Shown here: positions 44,047-51,789 of the stretch, piece after piece
Position numbering within the stretch: the first letter of the stretch is position 1
Layout: each line of letters begins with the position of its first letter
NCBI GenBank assembly: GCA_050953405.1
Contig: JBMNMP010000001.1
Coordinates: 930,001 to 994,000 of the forward strand
Length of the DNA stretch: 64,000 nucleotides
Direction: 5' to 3'
Origin: RUG100 sp050953405
Lineage (GTDB): Bacteria > Bacillota > Clostridia > Peptostreptococcales > Anaerovoracaceae
The notes under the pieces: generated by a model
What the model saw: the letters and a program-made list of their open reading frames with translations, nothing else
Told to the model about the DNA's origin: nothing
Databases searched by the model: none
Made by a program: the position numbers and the translations under genes

Positions 44047-45312
44047 ATGATGGCAGAAATAATATCAGTAGTTGTCTTTCTGATCGTGATGGCAGCTATT
44101 GTTACCGAAAAGGTACACCGGGCGATTGCGGCCATAGCAGGGGCAGTGGTCCTCATGCTGACACACGTGCTCACCTTTGATGAGGCGCTTGAACACGTTG
44201 ACTTCAATACTCTGGGCGTTCTGCTGGGGATGATGCTGTTCGTAGGAGCAGTAAAGAATTCAGGCCTCTTTGAATACGTCGCCATCAAGGCGACGAAGAT
44301 AGCCAGGGGTGATCCCTGGAGGATCCTGGTCGCCTTTATGATCATAACAGCGTTGTTTTCTGCAATGCTGGATAACGTGACCACTGTGCTCCTGATCGCT
44401 CCGATGACGCTGACGATCACGAGGATACTGCAGGTGAATCCGATCCCCTTCCTTTTCACACAGATACTGGCTTCCAATATCGGCGGAACTTCAACGCTGA
44501 TCGGCGATCCGCCCAACATTATGATCGGCTCGGCAGCGGGTCTTGATTTCATGGACTTTATATTAAACGAAGGTCCGGTGGTCGTCGTCATCCTCATCGT
44601 GGTCATCTTTATTATGAAACTGGTATACGGTAAAGGACTTATGGTTGATGAAGAATCCATGAGGCAGGTCATGATGCTCGACGAACAGAAGGCGATCAAG
44701 AGCAAGCCTCTGATGAAGAAGAGTATCGTGATGATAATCGTGGTCGCTGCCGGATTTGTCCTCCACGGAAATCTCGGCGTGGAGTCCGGCGTTGTCGCCC
44801 TGACATGCGCCGCCGTGCTCATAATAATAGGCGGGCAGGACGCGGAAGATGTGATCGCGGATGTAGAATGGCCGACTATCATATTTTTCCTCGGCCTCTT
44901 CATAGTGGTCGGCGGCATGGTGGAGACAGGATTCATCGGGAGAATAGCAGATCTGCTGATCGAAAACACCACGGGTCATCCGGTGATCACAATGCTGGTG
45001 CTACTGTGGGCTTCGGCGATACTTTCGGCTGTGCTCGACAATATACCGTTCGTGGCCACACTGATACCGCTGGTGATCGCAATGGGCGAGAGCGGCATCG
45101 ACGTCGCTCCCCTCTGGTGGGCAATATCGCTGGGCGCCTGCCTCGGAGGAAACGGAACTCTGATCGGCGCTTCGGCAAACGTGGTAGTCGCCAGCATCAG
45201 TGCCAAGAACGGATATCCGATCACCTTCAAAGCCTTTTTCAGGGTGGGATTTCCTGTTATGATAGTAACCATAGCCATAGCGACAGTGTATGTGCTGCTA
45301 AGATATGCATAA
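44047..45312 (+). CDS. ArsB/NhaD-type (ion transporter superfamily) permease
   Basis: The 421-residue protein has about eleven helices and the repeated hallmark of the ion transporter superfamily: MLDNVTTVLLIAPMT with SNIGGTSTLIGDPPNIMIG in the first half, and VLDNIPFVATLIPLV with GACLGGNGTLIGASANVV in the second. Members move Na+/H+, arsenite or organic anions. The absence of ars genes nearby argues against arsenite. The next gene lies 22 bp downstream. Substrate unresolved. Confidence 0.88.
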   Translation: MMAEIISVVVFLIVMAAIVTEKVHRAIAAIAGAVVLMLTHVLTFDEALEHVDFNTLGVLLGMMLFVGAVKNSGLFEYVAIKATKIARGDPWRILVAFMIITALFSAMLDNVTTVLLIAPMTLTITRILQVNPIPFLFTQILASNIGGTSTLIGDPPNIMIGSAAGLDFMDFILNEGPVVVVILIVVIFIMKLVYGKGLMVDEESMRQVMMLDEQKAIKSKPLMKKSIVMIIVVAAGFVLHGNLGVESGVVALTCAAVLIIIGGQDAEDVIADVEWPTIIFFLGLFIVVGGMVETGFIGRIADLLIENTTGHPVITMLVLLWASAILSAVLDNIPFVATLIPLVIAMGESGIDVAPLWWAISLGACLGGNGTLIGASANVVVASISAKNGYPITFKAFFRVGFPVMIVTIAIATVYVLLRYA

Positions 45313-45334
45313 GTGATCGATGAGGAGGTAAGCC

Positions 45335-45799
45335 ATGTTTGACAACATTATTACAGATGAAGCGATAGATATGTTGCTGCGGCAACAGGACGCCGACGAA
45401 ATAAGCAGCCGCCCGGGTCACATCGGACGCGTCAGTTTTGTGATCCACGATGACATCAAGGCGGTTTACCAGTATTCGGTCACCGACAACGGTCTCCTGT
45501 TCCTGCAGAGAATAGAGCCGGATCCCTTCAGCTTTGGCAGGATACTCGAGGCTTCGGATGCCGTGAAGAATATAGCTTATGACCTGCACAACTACAGGCG
45601 CGCGGTACAGAACGGTGCTTATGAGGAGTTCGTACGCCTCAGCGAGGGACTGAACGCCCTCCACAATACGGTCGAGGACCTGTTCCTGATGTACAATCCC
45701 GACGGCGAAAAGGTGCAGGCAATCTATGATGAAATGAAACTGCTGCACAAAAAAATGAAAGAAATCTGCCTTGAAAAACAAGGAGACGGTGTGCGGTGA
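45335..45799 (+). CDS. Hypothetical protein, 154 aa
   Basis: I do not recognise this family. The protein is soluble, acidic and helical, with a likely coiled coil near the end (EKVQAIYDEMKLLHKKMKEI). A good GAGGAGG RBS supports it. It follows the permease by 22 bp, suggesting co-expression. It abuts the convergent next gene with no bases between the two stop codons. Confidence 0.6.
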   Translation: MFDNIITDEAIDMLLRQQDADEISSRPGHIGRVSFVIHDDIKAVYQYSVTDNGLLFLQRIEPDPFSFGRILEASDAVKNIAYDLHNYRRAVQNGAYEEFVRLSEGLNALHNTVEDLFLMYNPDGEKVQAIYDEMKLLHKKMKEICLEKQGDGVR

Positions 45800-46399
45800 T
45801 CAATCCCTGTGATACAGTACGAGGCCGCCTTTTTCTTCATAGCCGGTATCCCACAGGCGTTCGAAGTCGAGCCAGCGCCAGCTGCCGTAGGTCACCGCTT
45901 TGGCCATCAGGCGTTCGCCATCGGTGCGGTATCCGGTGAGCAGGTACCAGTGCCACTCGTAAAAGCTGAAGTCGGGGTCGCTGTGATGCAGCGTCAGGAT
46001 CGGTATCGGCCAGCCGTCATCGATCTGTTTCCTCAGAGCCGCAGCCGCCTCAACAAAGGAGCAGCTGCCGTGGAGCGGAGTCATGCTGATAGTTGTTTCC
46101 CCCTTGTCACGGAGATAGCGCGTGAAGCCGTCGATGTAGATCTCCAGCTTGTCGACTCCGCGCCATCGGGGACGCAGATAAGGCTTCATGATCCTGGAGA
46201 ACAGCCTGTACGTCTTGATGCTGAGGTCGTGCACATCGACGGGGCAGACATCAGTGCCCTTGTAGAGATCAAAACAGATGCTGCTGTCGCAGGCCGTAGC
46301 CGCGGCGCAGCCGCCTATCTTCATCATAAAATCGCGGAACCAGTCCTGGCATCCTCCATAAGATCCTTCTATTTCAAAATATTGTAATTCCTTTTCCAT
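45800..46399 (-). CDS. C39-like cysteine peptidase-fold protein
   Basis: From the ATG at 46399 the protein has 199 residues (a GTG at 46417 is an alternative; neither has a clear SD). It has the papain-like C39 pattern: GGCQDWFRDFMMKIGGCAAAT with a candidate Gln/Cys pair, then HWYLLTGY with the His and YGSWRWLDFERLW where C39-like proteins have the Asp region. There is no signal peptide. The peptidase activity is inferred. A minus-strand TATAAT lies at 46413-46408. Confidence 0.55.
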   Translation of the reverse strand: MEKELQYFEIEGSYGGCQDWFRDFMMKIGGCAAATACDSSICFDLYKGTDVCPVDVHDLSIKTYRLFSRIMKPYLRPRWRGVDKLEIYIDGFTRYLRDKGETTISMTPLHGSCSFVEAAAALRKQIDDGWPIPILTLHHSDPDFSFYEWHWYLLTGYRTDGERLMAKAVTYGSWRWLDFERLWDTGYEEKGGLVLYHRD

Positions 46400-46423
46400 A
46401 TCATAGTCATTATACACAACATG

Positions 46424-46432
46424 TGCTATAAT
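46424..46432 (+). promoter_or_regulatory. Extended -10 promoter, probable leaderless start
   Basis: TGCTATAAT is an extended -10 element ending 7 nt before the ATG at 46440. Transcription would begin at or next to the start codon, and no Shine-Dalgarno is present. The GTPase mRNA is therefore probably leaderless. Confidence 0.55.
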
Positions 46433-46439
46433 TTACAAC

Positions 46440-48914
46440 ATGAGAAGAGCGGTAACAGGAATTTTAGCGCATGTCGATGCGGGCAAGACGACTTTGTCCG
46501 AGGCACTGCTTTATCATACCGGAGAAATCAGAAAAGCCGGCCGTGTGGATCACAGGGACGCATTTTTGGATACCGAAAAACTGGAGCGCGACCGCGGCAT
46601 CACTATATTCTCAAAGCAGGCGGAGATGGACATCGATGATCTGCATCTGACGCTGCTGGATACCCCGGGGCATGTGGACTTTGGCGCGGAGATGGAAAGG
46701 ACTCTTTCCGTACTCGATTACGGGATCCTCGTCATCAGCGGCATTGACGGTGTGCAGAGCCACACATTGACTCTGTGGAATCTGCTGGAGAGAGCCGGCA
46801 TACCGGTCTTCATATTCGTAAATAAGATGGATATCAGCCACCGCAGCCGTCAGGATCTGATGGAGGAACTGGTGTCCTCCTTCGGCGAGGGATGCGTGGA
46901 TTTTTCGGAGATGGATGCCGAGGCGCTGGCGGTCAACGATGAAGCGCTGCTGGAGCATTTCATAGCCGGCGAAGAGCTGCCGGACGATGAGATCCGGCAA
47001 GCTGTTGCCGGCAGGAGGATCTTTCCATGCTATTTCGGCTCCGCACTGAAAATGGAGGGCACCCGTGAGTTTGTCGCCGGCCTTTCGAGGTATATGAAAG
47101 GATATGCGGGCGCAAAGGAACGGCGCGTGCGCGTCTACAAGATATCGCGTGACGAACAGGGAAACAGGCTCACTCACCTCAAGGTCCTCGGCGGCAGCAT
47201 CGCTGTGAAGGAGGAACTGAACGGCGAGAAGATAAACGAGATCAGGATATACAACGGAGCCGGCTACAAGACGGTGGCTTCGGCTGCCGCCGGCATGGTG
47301 TGCGCGGTCACCGGACTGTCGCAGACGAAGCCATATACCGACGAGGCTGTGCTGCAGCCGGTCCTCGCTTACCGGGCGCAGCTGACAGATGGCCAGGATC
47401 CTCATGCTGTGCTGGCAAAGCTGAAGATACTGGAAGATGAGGAACCGACGCTTCAGGTCGGCTGGAACAGCCGCCTCGGAGAGATCACAGTACAGATCAT
47501 GGGTGAGGTGCAGCTGGAGATACTTAGTGATATAATAAAAGAGCGCTTTGGTATGCATATCGAGTTCGGCGAGGGCGATATCATGTACCGGGAAACAGTG
47601 GCCAAACGGGTCGAGGGCGTAGGACACTTTGAACCCCTGCGTCACTATGCGGAGGTGCACCTCCTGCTGGAGCCGGGCCCGCGCGGCAGCGGCATATTGC
47701 TGGACACAAAGTGCAGTACCGACGAGCTGGATGTCAACTGGCAGAGGCTGATACTGACTCATCTCGCGGAGAAAGAACATCTCGGCGTGCTCACCGGGTC
47801 GCCGCTGACGGACACCAGGATAACACTGCTGACGGGGCGTGCGCACGAAAAGCACACTGAGGGCGGTGACTTTCGGGAAGCTACCTACAGGGCGGTGCGT
47901 CAGGGCCTGATGGAGGCCGGATGCGTGCTGCTGGAGCCCTGGTATGAATTCAGCATCGAGGTGCCCGCGGAATGCGTGGGGCGCGTGATGTCGGATGTGC
48001 AGCGCATGGGCGGTGAATTTGATCCGCCTGAGAGTGAAGGCTCTCACAGCATCGTCGCCGGGCGGGCTCCCGTGAGGACGATGCGGGGCTACCAGCGGGA
48101 GCTCAACAGCTTTACCGGCGGCAGCGGCCGCATGGCAATGCGGCCGGGCGGCTATGAAAAGTGCAGCGACCAGAAGGAAGTGTGCGCCGGCATCGGTTAT
48201 CATCCGGAACGCGATCCCGAAAACACAGCGGATTCGGTATTCTGCCGGAACGGGAGCGGATTTACCGTCAAGTGGGATCACGTCAAAGAGCACATGCATG
48301 TAGACAGCAAGGAAAACCGGGCTGTCTCTGCAAACCTCAATTCCATCGACCCGCGGGAGCTGGATGCCATATTCGAAGGAACATACGGAAGTACCGGCAG
48401 CCGCAGAAAATACATCGAAGCCAGATACAACGCGGCCGAGGGAGCGGATATCAGCAGAAAGCCGTATCGCGGACGTGAAAAAACGGAGGGACCGCTGTAT
48501 CTGCTGATCGACGGCTACAATCTGATCCACGCCTGGAAGGAGCTGAAGGCGCTCTCGGATGAGGACTTCGGGGCTGCAAGGGACGCCCTGGTGGACAAGC
48601 TGAGCAATTATCAGGGCTACACGGGCAATCATGTTATCGTGGTCTTCGATGCTTACAAAGTGAAGAACAACCCCGGCAGCGTGGAGCGTGTCGGCGGTCT
48701 CGATGTGGTCTACACCGCGGAAGCGGAGACCGCTGATATGTACATCGAAAAGGTGACCCATAAGATCGCCGGAAAACACCGCGTACGGGTGGTGACCTCT
48801 GACGGCATGGAACAGTTGATAATACTGGGACACGGCGCGATCAGGACATCGTCGCGGACTTTTATCGATGAGATAAAAGAAGTCGAGAAGGAAATAAGAG
48901 AATATATAGACTGA
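46440..48914 (+). CDS. TetM-like translational GTPase fused to a C-terminal NYN (YacP/Rae1-like) nuclease domain
   Basis: The 824-residue protein is an EF-G-type ribosomal-protection-like GTPase: G1 AHVDAGKTT (10-18), RGITI, G3 DTPGH (74-78), G4 NKMD (128-131). Later EF-G domains reach about residue 600, with RELNSFTGGSGRMAMRPGGY near the usual C-terminus. A linker leads to an NYN/YacP domain (684-824) with acidic residues Asp691 (LLIDGYNLIHAW), Asp737 (VVFDAYK), Asp766 (ETADMY) and Asp788 (VTSDGMEQ). Rae1 of this fold cuts mRNA in the ribosomal A site. A ribosome-targeted RNase delivered by a GTPase is the natural inference. Tetracycline resistance is not shown. Confidence 0.88.
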   Translation: MRRAVTGILAHVDAGKTTLSEALLYHTGEIRKAGRVDHRDAFLDTEKLERDRGITIFSKQAEMDIDDLHLTLLDTPGHVDFGAEMERTLSVLDYGILVISGIDGVQSHTLTLWNLLERAGIPVFIFVNKMDISHRSRQDLMEELVSSFGEGCVDFSEMDAEALAVNDEALLEHFIAGEELPDDEIRQAVAGRRIFPCYFGSALKMEGTREFVAGLSRYMKGYAGAKERRVRVYKISRDEQGNRLTHLKVLGGSIAVKEELNGEKINEIRIYNGAGYKTVASAAAGMVCAVTGLSQTKPYTDEAVLQPVLAYRAQLTDGQDPHAVLAKLKILEDEEPTLQVGWNSRLGEITVQIMGEVQLEILSDIIKERFGMHIEFGEGDIMYRETVAKRVEGVGHFEPLRHYAEVHLLLEPGPRGSGILLDTKCSTDELDVNWQRLILTHLAEKEHLGVLTGSPLTDTRITLLTGRAHEKHTEGGDFREATYRAVRQGLMEAGCVLLEPWYEFSIEVPAECVGRVMSDVQRMGGEFDPPESEGSHSIVAGRAPVRTMRGYQRELNSFTGGSGRMAMRPGGYEKCSDQKEVCAGIGYHPERDPENTADSVFCRNGSGFTVKWDHVKEHMHVDSKENRAVSANLNSIDPRELDAIFEGTYGSTGSRRKYIEARYNAAEGADISRKPYRGREKTEGPLYLLIDGYNLIHAWKELKALSDEDFGAARDALVDKLSNYQGYTGNHVIVVFDAYKVKNNPGSVERVGGLDVVYTAEAETADMYIEKVTHKIAGKHRVRVVTSDGMEQLIILGHGAIRTSSRTFIDEIKEVEKEIREYID

Positions 48915-48926
48915 ACGGAGGGCAAC

Positions 48927-50336
48927 ATGAAAGATACAAATGCATGGACAACTTATAACAGTGCGCAGGAGAGTGAGCTTGAAGAGCTCTGCAGCGGATA
49001 CCGGGAGTTCCTGAATGCGGGAAAGACCGAGCGCGAGTGCATCAAACAGATCGTGGCCGCGGCGGAGAAGGCCGGATACAGGGATCTCGAGCAGCTGAAG
49101 GCTGATGGTGTGCAAGTGAAGGCGGGAGACAAGGTATACGCGGTGTGCATGAACAAGACTATCGCGCTGTTCAACATCGGCACCGATCCCCTGGAAGCCG
49201 GCATGAACATACTGGGCGCGCACATCGATTCGCCGCGCATGGATGTGAAACAGAACCCTCTGTATGAAGATACCGAAGTAGCTTATCTGGACACCCATTA
49301 CTACGGCGGCATCAAAAAGTATCAGTGGGTGACTATCCCCCTGGCGCTGCACGGTGTGGTTGCCCGGAAGGACGGTACGCTGGTCGAGGTCCGCATCGGT
49401 GAAGAAGAGGGCGATCCTGTTTTCTTCGTCTCCGATCTGCTGATCCACCTGGCGGCGGAACAGATGAACAAGAAAGCGGGCTCGGTGATCGAAGGCGAGG
49501 CACTGGACATCATAGTAGGCAGCAGGCCGCTGAAGATTGAAGATGAAGAAAGTGAAGAGGGAAAGAAAGCCAAAGCCAGCCCGGTGAAGGCCGGCGTGCT
49601 GAAGATACTGAAAGAGCAGTACGGTATCGAAGAGGATGATTTCTGGTCGGCGGAGCTCGAAGTGGTTCCCGCAGGCAAGGCCAGGGAAGCCGGATTCGAC
49701 CGCAGCCTGATCCTCTCCTATGGACAGGATGACAGGGTGTGCGCTTATACTTCTCTAATTGCCCAGCTGGAGACCGGCAGCATGAAGAGGACCGCATGCA
49801 CTCTGCTGGTGGACAAGGAGGAGATCGGATCTGTGGGAGCGACCGGCATGCAGTCGCGGTTCTTTGAAAACACCATCGCTGAATTGCTCTCGGCTATGGG
49901 AGAATATTCGGAGATGGCGGTAAGGCGCGCCCTGGCGGGCAGCAAGATGCTCTCATCCGATGTGAGCGCGGCATTCGACCCGACTTATGCATCGAAGTTC
50001 GATAAAAAGAACGCGGCGATGCTGGGCAGGGGCATGGTGTTCAACAAGTTCACGGGTGCCCGCGGCAAGAGCGGCTCCAACGACGCCAACGCGGAGTATC
50101 TGGGAGAGCTGAGAAAAATACTGGGAGACCACGATGTAATGTTCCAGTCTGCAGAGCTCGGCAAAGTAGATGTCGGCGGCGGCGGGACTATCGCTTATAT
50201 CATGAGTCTCTATGGTATGCAGGTGGTCGATTCGGGTGTCGCCGTGCTCAACATGCACGCGCCTTATGAAGCTACCAGCAAGGCTGATATATATGAAACA
50301 AAGAAGGGTTATGTGGCCTTCCTGGCGGAAGCCTGA
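48927..50336 (+). CDS. M18 family metalloaminopeptidase
   Basis: The 469-residue enzyme removes N-terminal (often acidic) residues from peptides. It carries zinc-site segments NILGAHIDSPRMDVKQNP, LLVDKEEIGSVGATGMQS and SSDVSAAFDPTY, and the C-terminal ESAELGKVDVGGGGTIAY-like part (here FQSAELGKVDVGGGGTIAY). It is cytosolic with no signal peptide. It starts 12 bp after the GTPase-NYN gene with GGAGGG as RBS, so the two may be co-transcribed. Confidence 0.93.
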   Translation: MKDTNAWTTYNSAQESELEELCSGYREFLNAGKTERECIKQIVAAAEKAGYRDLEQLKADGVQVKAGDKVYAVCMNKTIALFNIGTDPLEAGMNILGAHIDSPRMDVKQNPLYEDTEVAYLDTHYYGGIKKYQWVTIPLALHGVVARKDGTLVEVRIGEEEGDPVFFVSDLLIHLAAEQMNKKAGSVIEGEALDIIVGSRPLKIEDEESEEGKKAKASPVKAGVLKILKEQYGIEEDDFWSAELEVVPAGKAREAGFDRSLILSYGQDDRVCAYTSLIAQLETGSMKRTACTLLVDKEEIGSVGATGMQSRFFENTIAELLSAMGEYSEMAVRRALAGSKMLSSDVSAAFDPTYASKFDKKNAAMLGRGMVFNKFTGARGKSGSNDANAEYLGELRKILGDHDVMFQSAELGKVDVGGGGTIAYIMSLYGMQVVDSGVAVLNMHAPYEATSKADIYETKKGYVAFLAEA

Positions 50337-50366
50337 GCCGCATGGCCATACTGAGGAGTGATTATT

Positions 50367-51209
50367 ATGGCTGAAGAGGAACAAAAGAGAATCGCAATCG
50401 TGACCGGTGCATCCAGCGGCCTGGGGCGTGAGTTCGTGAACCAGATCTCCGCCAGGTTCGAGCTCGATGAGATATGGGCCATTGCCAGGAGGAGCGAGAG
50501 GCTGAACGAACTGCAGGCTGAAGTCGATGAGGCGAGTGGCTTCTCTGCCGGCGGCAAGGTGAAAATCAAGGTCAGGCCGATACCGCTCGATCTGATCCCT
50601 AAGGAATCTATCGACAAGATAGAATCCTTTCTGGCGGAGGAAAAACCGGATGTCCACATCTGTGTCAACGCGGCGGGCTTTGGACGCATAGGATTGAGCC
50701 GGGATGTGTCCCGTGAAGATCACGACAACACCGTCGACCTCAACTGCAGGGCGGCGATGGATATGTCGCTGGCGGTCCTGCCCTACATGAAGAGGGGCAG
50801 CAGGCTGATAAATATCTGTTCGGTGGCCGGGTACGAACCGGTGACCGGATTGAACACGTACGGTGCCAGCAAAGCCTTCCTGCTGAGCTGGACCAAGGCT
50901 CTGCATCTGGAGCAGCTGGGAACGGGCATCCATGTGACCGCTGTCTGCCCGTACTGGATAAAGGATACGGAATTCATCCCGCTGTCAAAGACGGACGGCA
51001 AGGGAAATCCCTCACCGACAGCAGGCGCGATAAAGCACTTTTCCTTCACTGTGAAGAAAAAGTCGGTGGCTCACTGGGCGCTGATCGACAGCGCTGCCAA
51101 CATGTGGGTCTCCTCGCCATCGCCGTGGGCTGTGTTCATACGTTTTTTCACGAAATTCATCCCGCATATAATAATCGCGCCCCTCTGGGATCTGCTGCGA
51201 AGGATATGA
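50367..51209 (+). CDS. Short-chain dehydrogenase/reductase
   Basis: The 280-residue NAD(P)-dependent oxidoreductase has the cofactor loop VTGASSGLG, NAAGFGRIG, the catalytic Ser region INICSVAGYEP and the YGASKAF Tyr-Lys pair. The ATG at 50367 follows GAGGAGTGATT and is preferred to the GTG at 50358. A hydrophobic C-terminal segment (FIRFFTKFIPHIIIAPLW) may associate with membrane. Substrate unknown. Confidence 0.92.
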   Translation: MAEEEQKRIAIVTGASSGLGREFVNQISARFELDEIWAIARRSERLNELQAEVDEASGFSAGGKVKIKVRPIPLDLIPKESIDKIESFLAEEKPDVHICVNAAGFGRIGLSRDVSREDHDNTVDLNCRAAMDMSLAVLPYMKRGSRLINICSVAGYEPVTGLNTYGASKAFLLSWTKALHLEQLGTGIHVTAVCPYWIKDTEFIPLSKTDGKGNPSPTAGAIKHFSFTVKKKSVAHWALIDSAANMWVSSPSPWAVFIRFFTKFIPHIIIAPLWDLLRRI

Positions 51210-51290
51210 GAAACTTTGTTAACAGCCTGACAAATTTTGAAAAACCAGTACGTTAAAGTTAAAAATTATATCGATATTGGAGATATTGAA

Positions 51291-51629
51291 ATGAGCGATA
51301 TGAATAGCAACGGTCATCATCATGATCACAATCACGACGAGGGCGGACATACGCATACTCACCAGCACAGCCACCAGCATACAAAGCAGGTGCTCAACCG
51401 CCTTGCCAAAGCTACGGGCCACCTGCAGTCGGTCAGCCGCATGGTAGAAAACGGCAGAGACTGCTCGGAGGTGCTGATCCAGCTGTCTGCGGTCATCGCC
51501 GCCCTGAACAGCACGGGCAAGATCATACTCGACGACCATATAGATACCTGCATCGTCGATGCTGTCCACAATGGCGACAAAGATGCCATTGAAAACCTCA
51601 AGGTGGCCATAGACCGCTTTGTGAAGTAA
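51291..51629 (+). CDS. CsoR/RcnR-family metal-sensing repressor with His-rich N-terminus
   Basis: The 112-residue protein begins with a histidine-rich tail (12 His within residues 9-30). A DUF156 four-helix domain follows with Cys58, His83 and Cys87 (DCSEV, DDHIDTC). The 25- and 4-residue spacings equal those of the Cu(I) site of CsoR (Cys36, His61, Cys65). It should lose DNA affinity when Cu(I) or a similar ion binds. Start chosen at 51291 with TTGGAGA upstream; an in-frame start at 51237 would add 18 residues. No copper exporter is adjacent. Confidence 0.88.
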   Translation: MSDMNSNGHHHDHNHDEGGHTHTHQHSHQHTKQVLNRLAKATGHLQSVSRMVENGRDCSEVLIQLSAVIAALNSTGKIILDDHIDTCIVDAVHNGDKDAIENLKVAIDRFVK

Positions 51630-51653
51630 GCTGAAATCAGATTTTCTCTGATG

Positions 51654-51686
51654 ACCGGCGCTCCCGCAGGGGAGCACCGGTTTTTT
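51654..51686 (+). terminator. Rho-independent terminator after the CsoR-like gene
   Basis: A 12-bp stem with one mismatch (51654-51665 with 51670-51681), GCAG loop, then TTTTTT. Confidence 0.88.
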
Positions 51687-51703
51687 GTGCTCCCGATCAC
51701 TCG

Positions 51704-51749
51704 TTAAATAATTATTTAATTCTTAATTTTCGGAAAACAGTGCTATAAT
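51704..51749 (+). promoter_or_regulatory. Palindrome and extended -10 promoter of the NhaC-like gene
   Basis: TTAAATAATTATTTAA (51704-51719) is a perfect 16-bp palindrome about 25 bp before TGCTATAAT (51741-51749), an extended -10 element. The palindrome may be an operator or an UP-like A/T element. Confidence 0.5.
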
Positions 51750-51789
51750 ATTTTTGTTTAATATTTCTTCTGCAGGAAAGGAGAAAAAA

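Noticed and set aside
46440..48914. Calling the TetM-like gene a tetracycline resistance determinant
   Set aside because: The GTPase is related to ribosomal protection proteins, but the NYN fusion and divergence make resistance unsupported by sequence alone.
46611..49448. 945-codon open frame on the minus strand opposite the GTPase-NYN gene
   Set aside because: It lies wholly antisense to two genes with clear motifs and ribosome-entry signals, has no family features, and is Cys/His-rich in the way of mirrored GC-biased codons.
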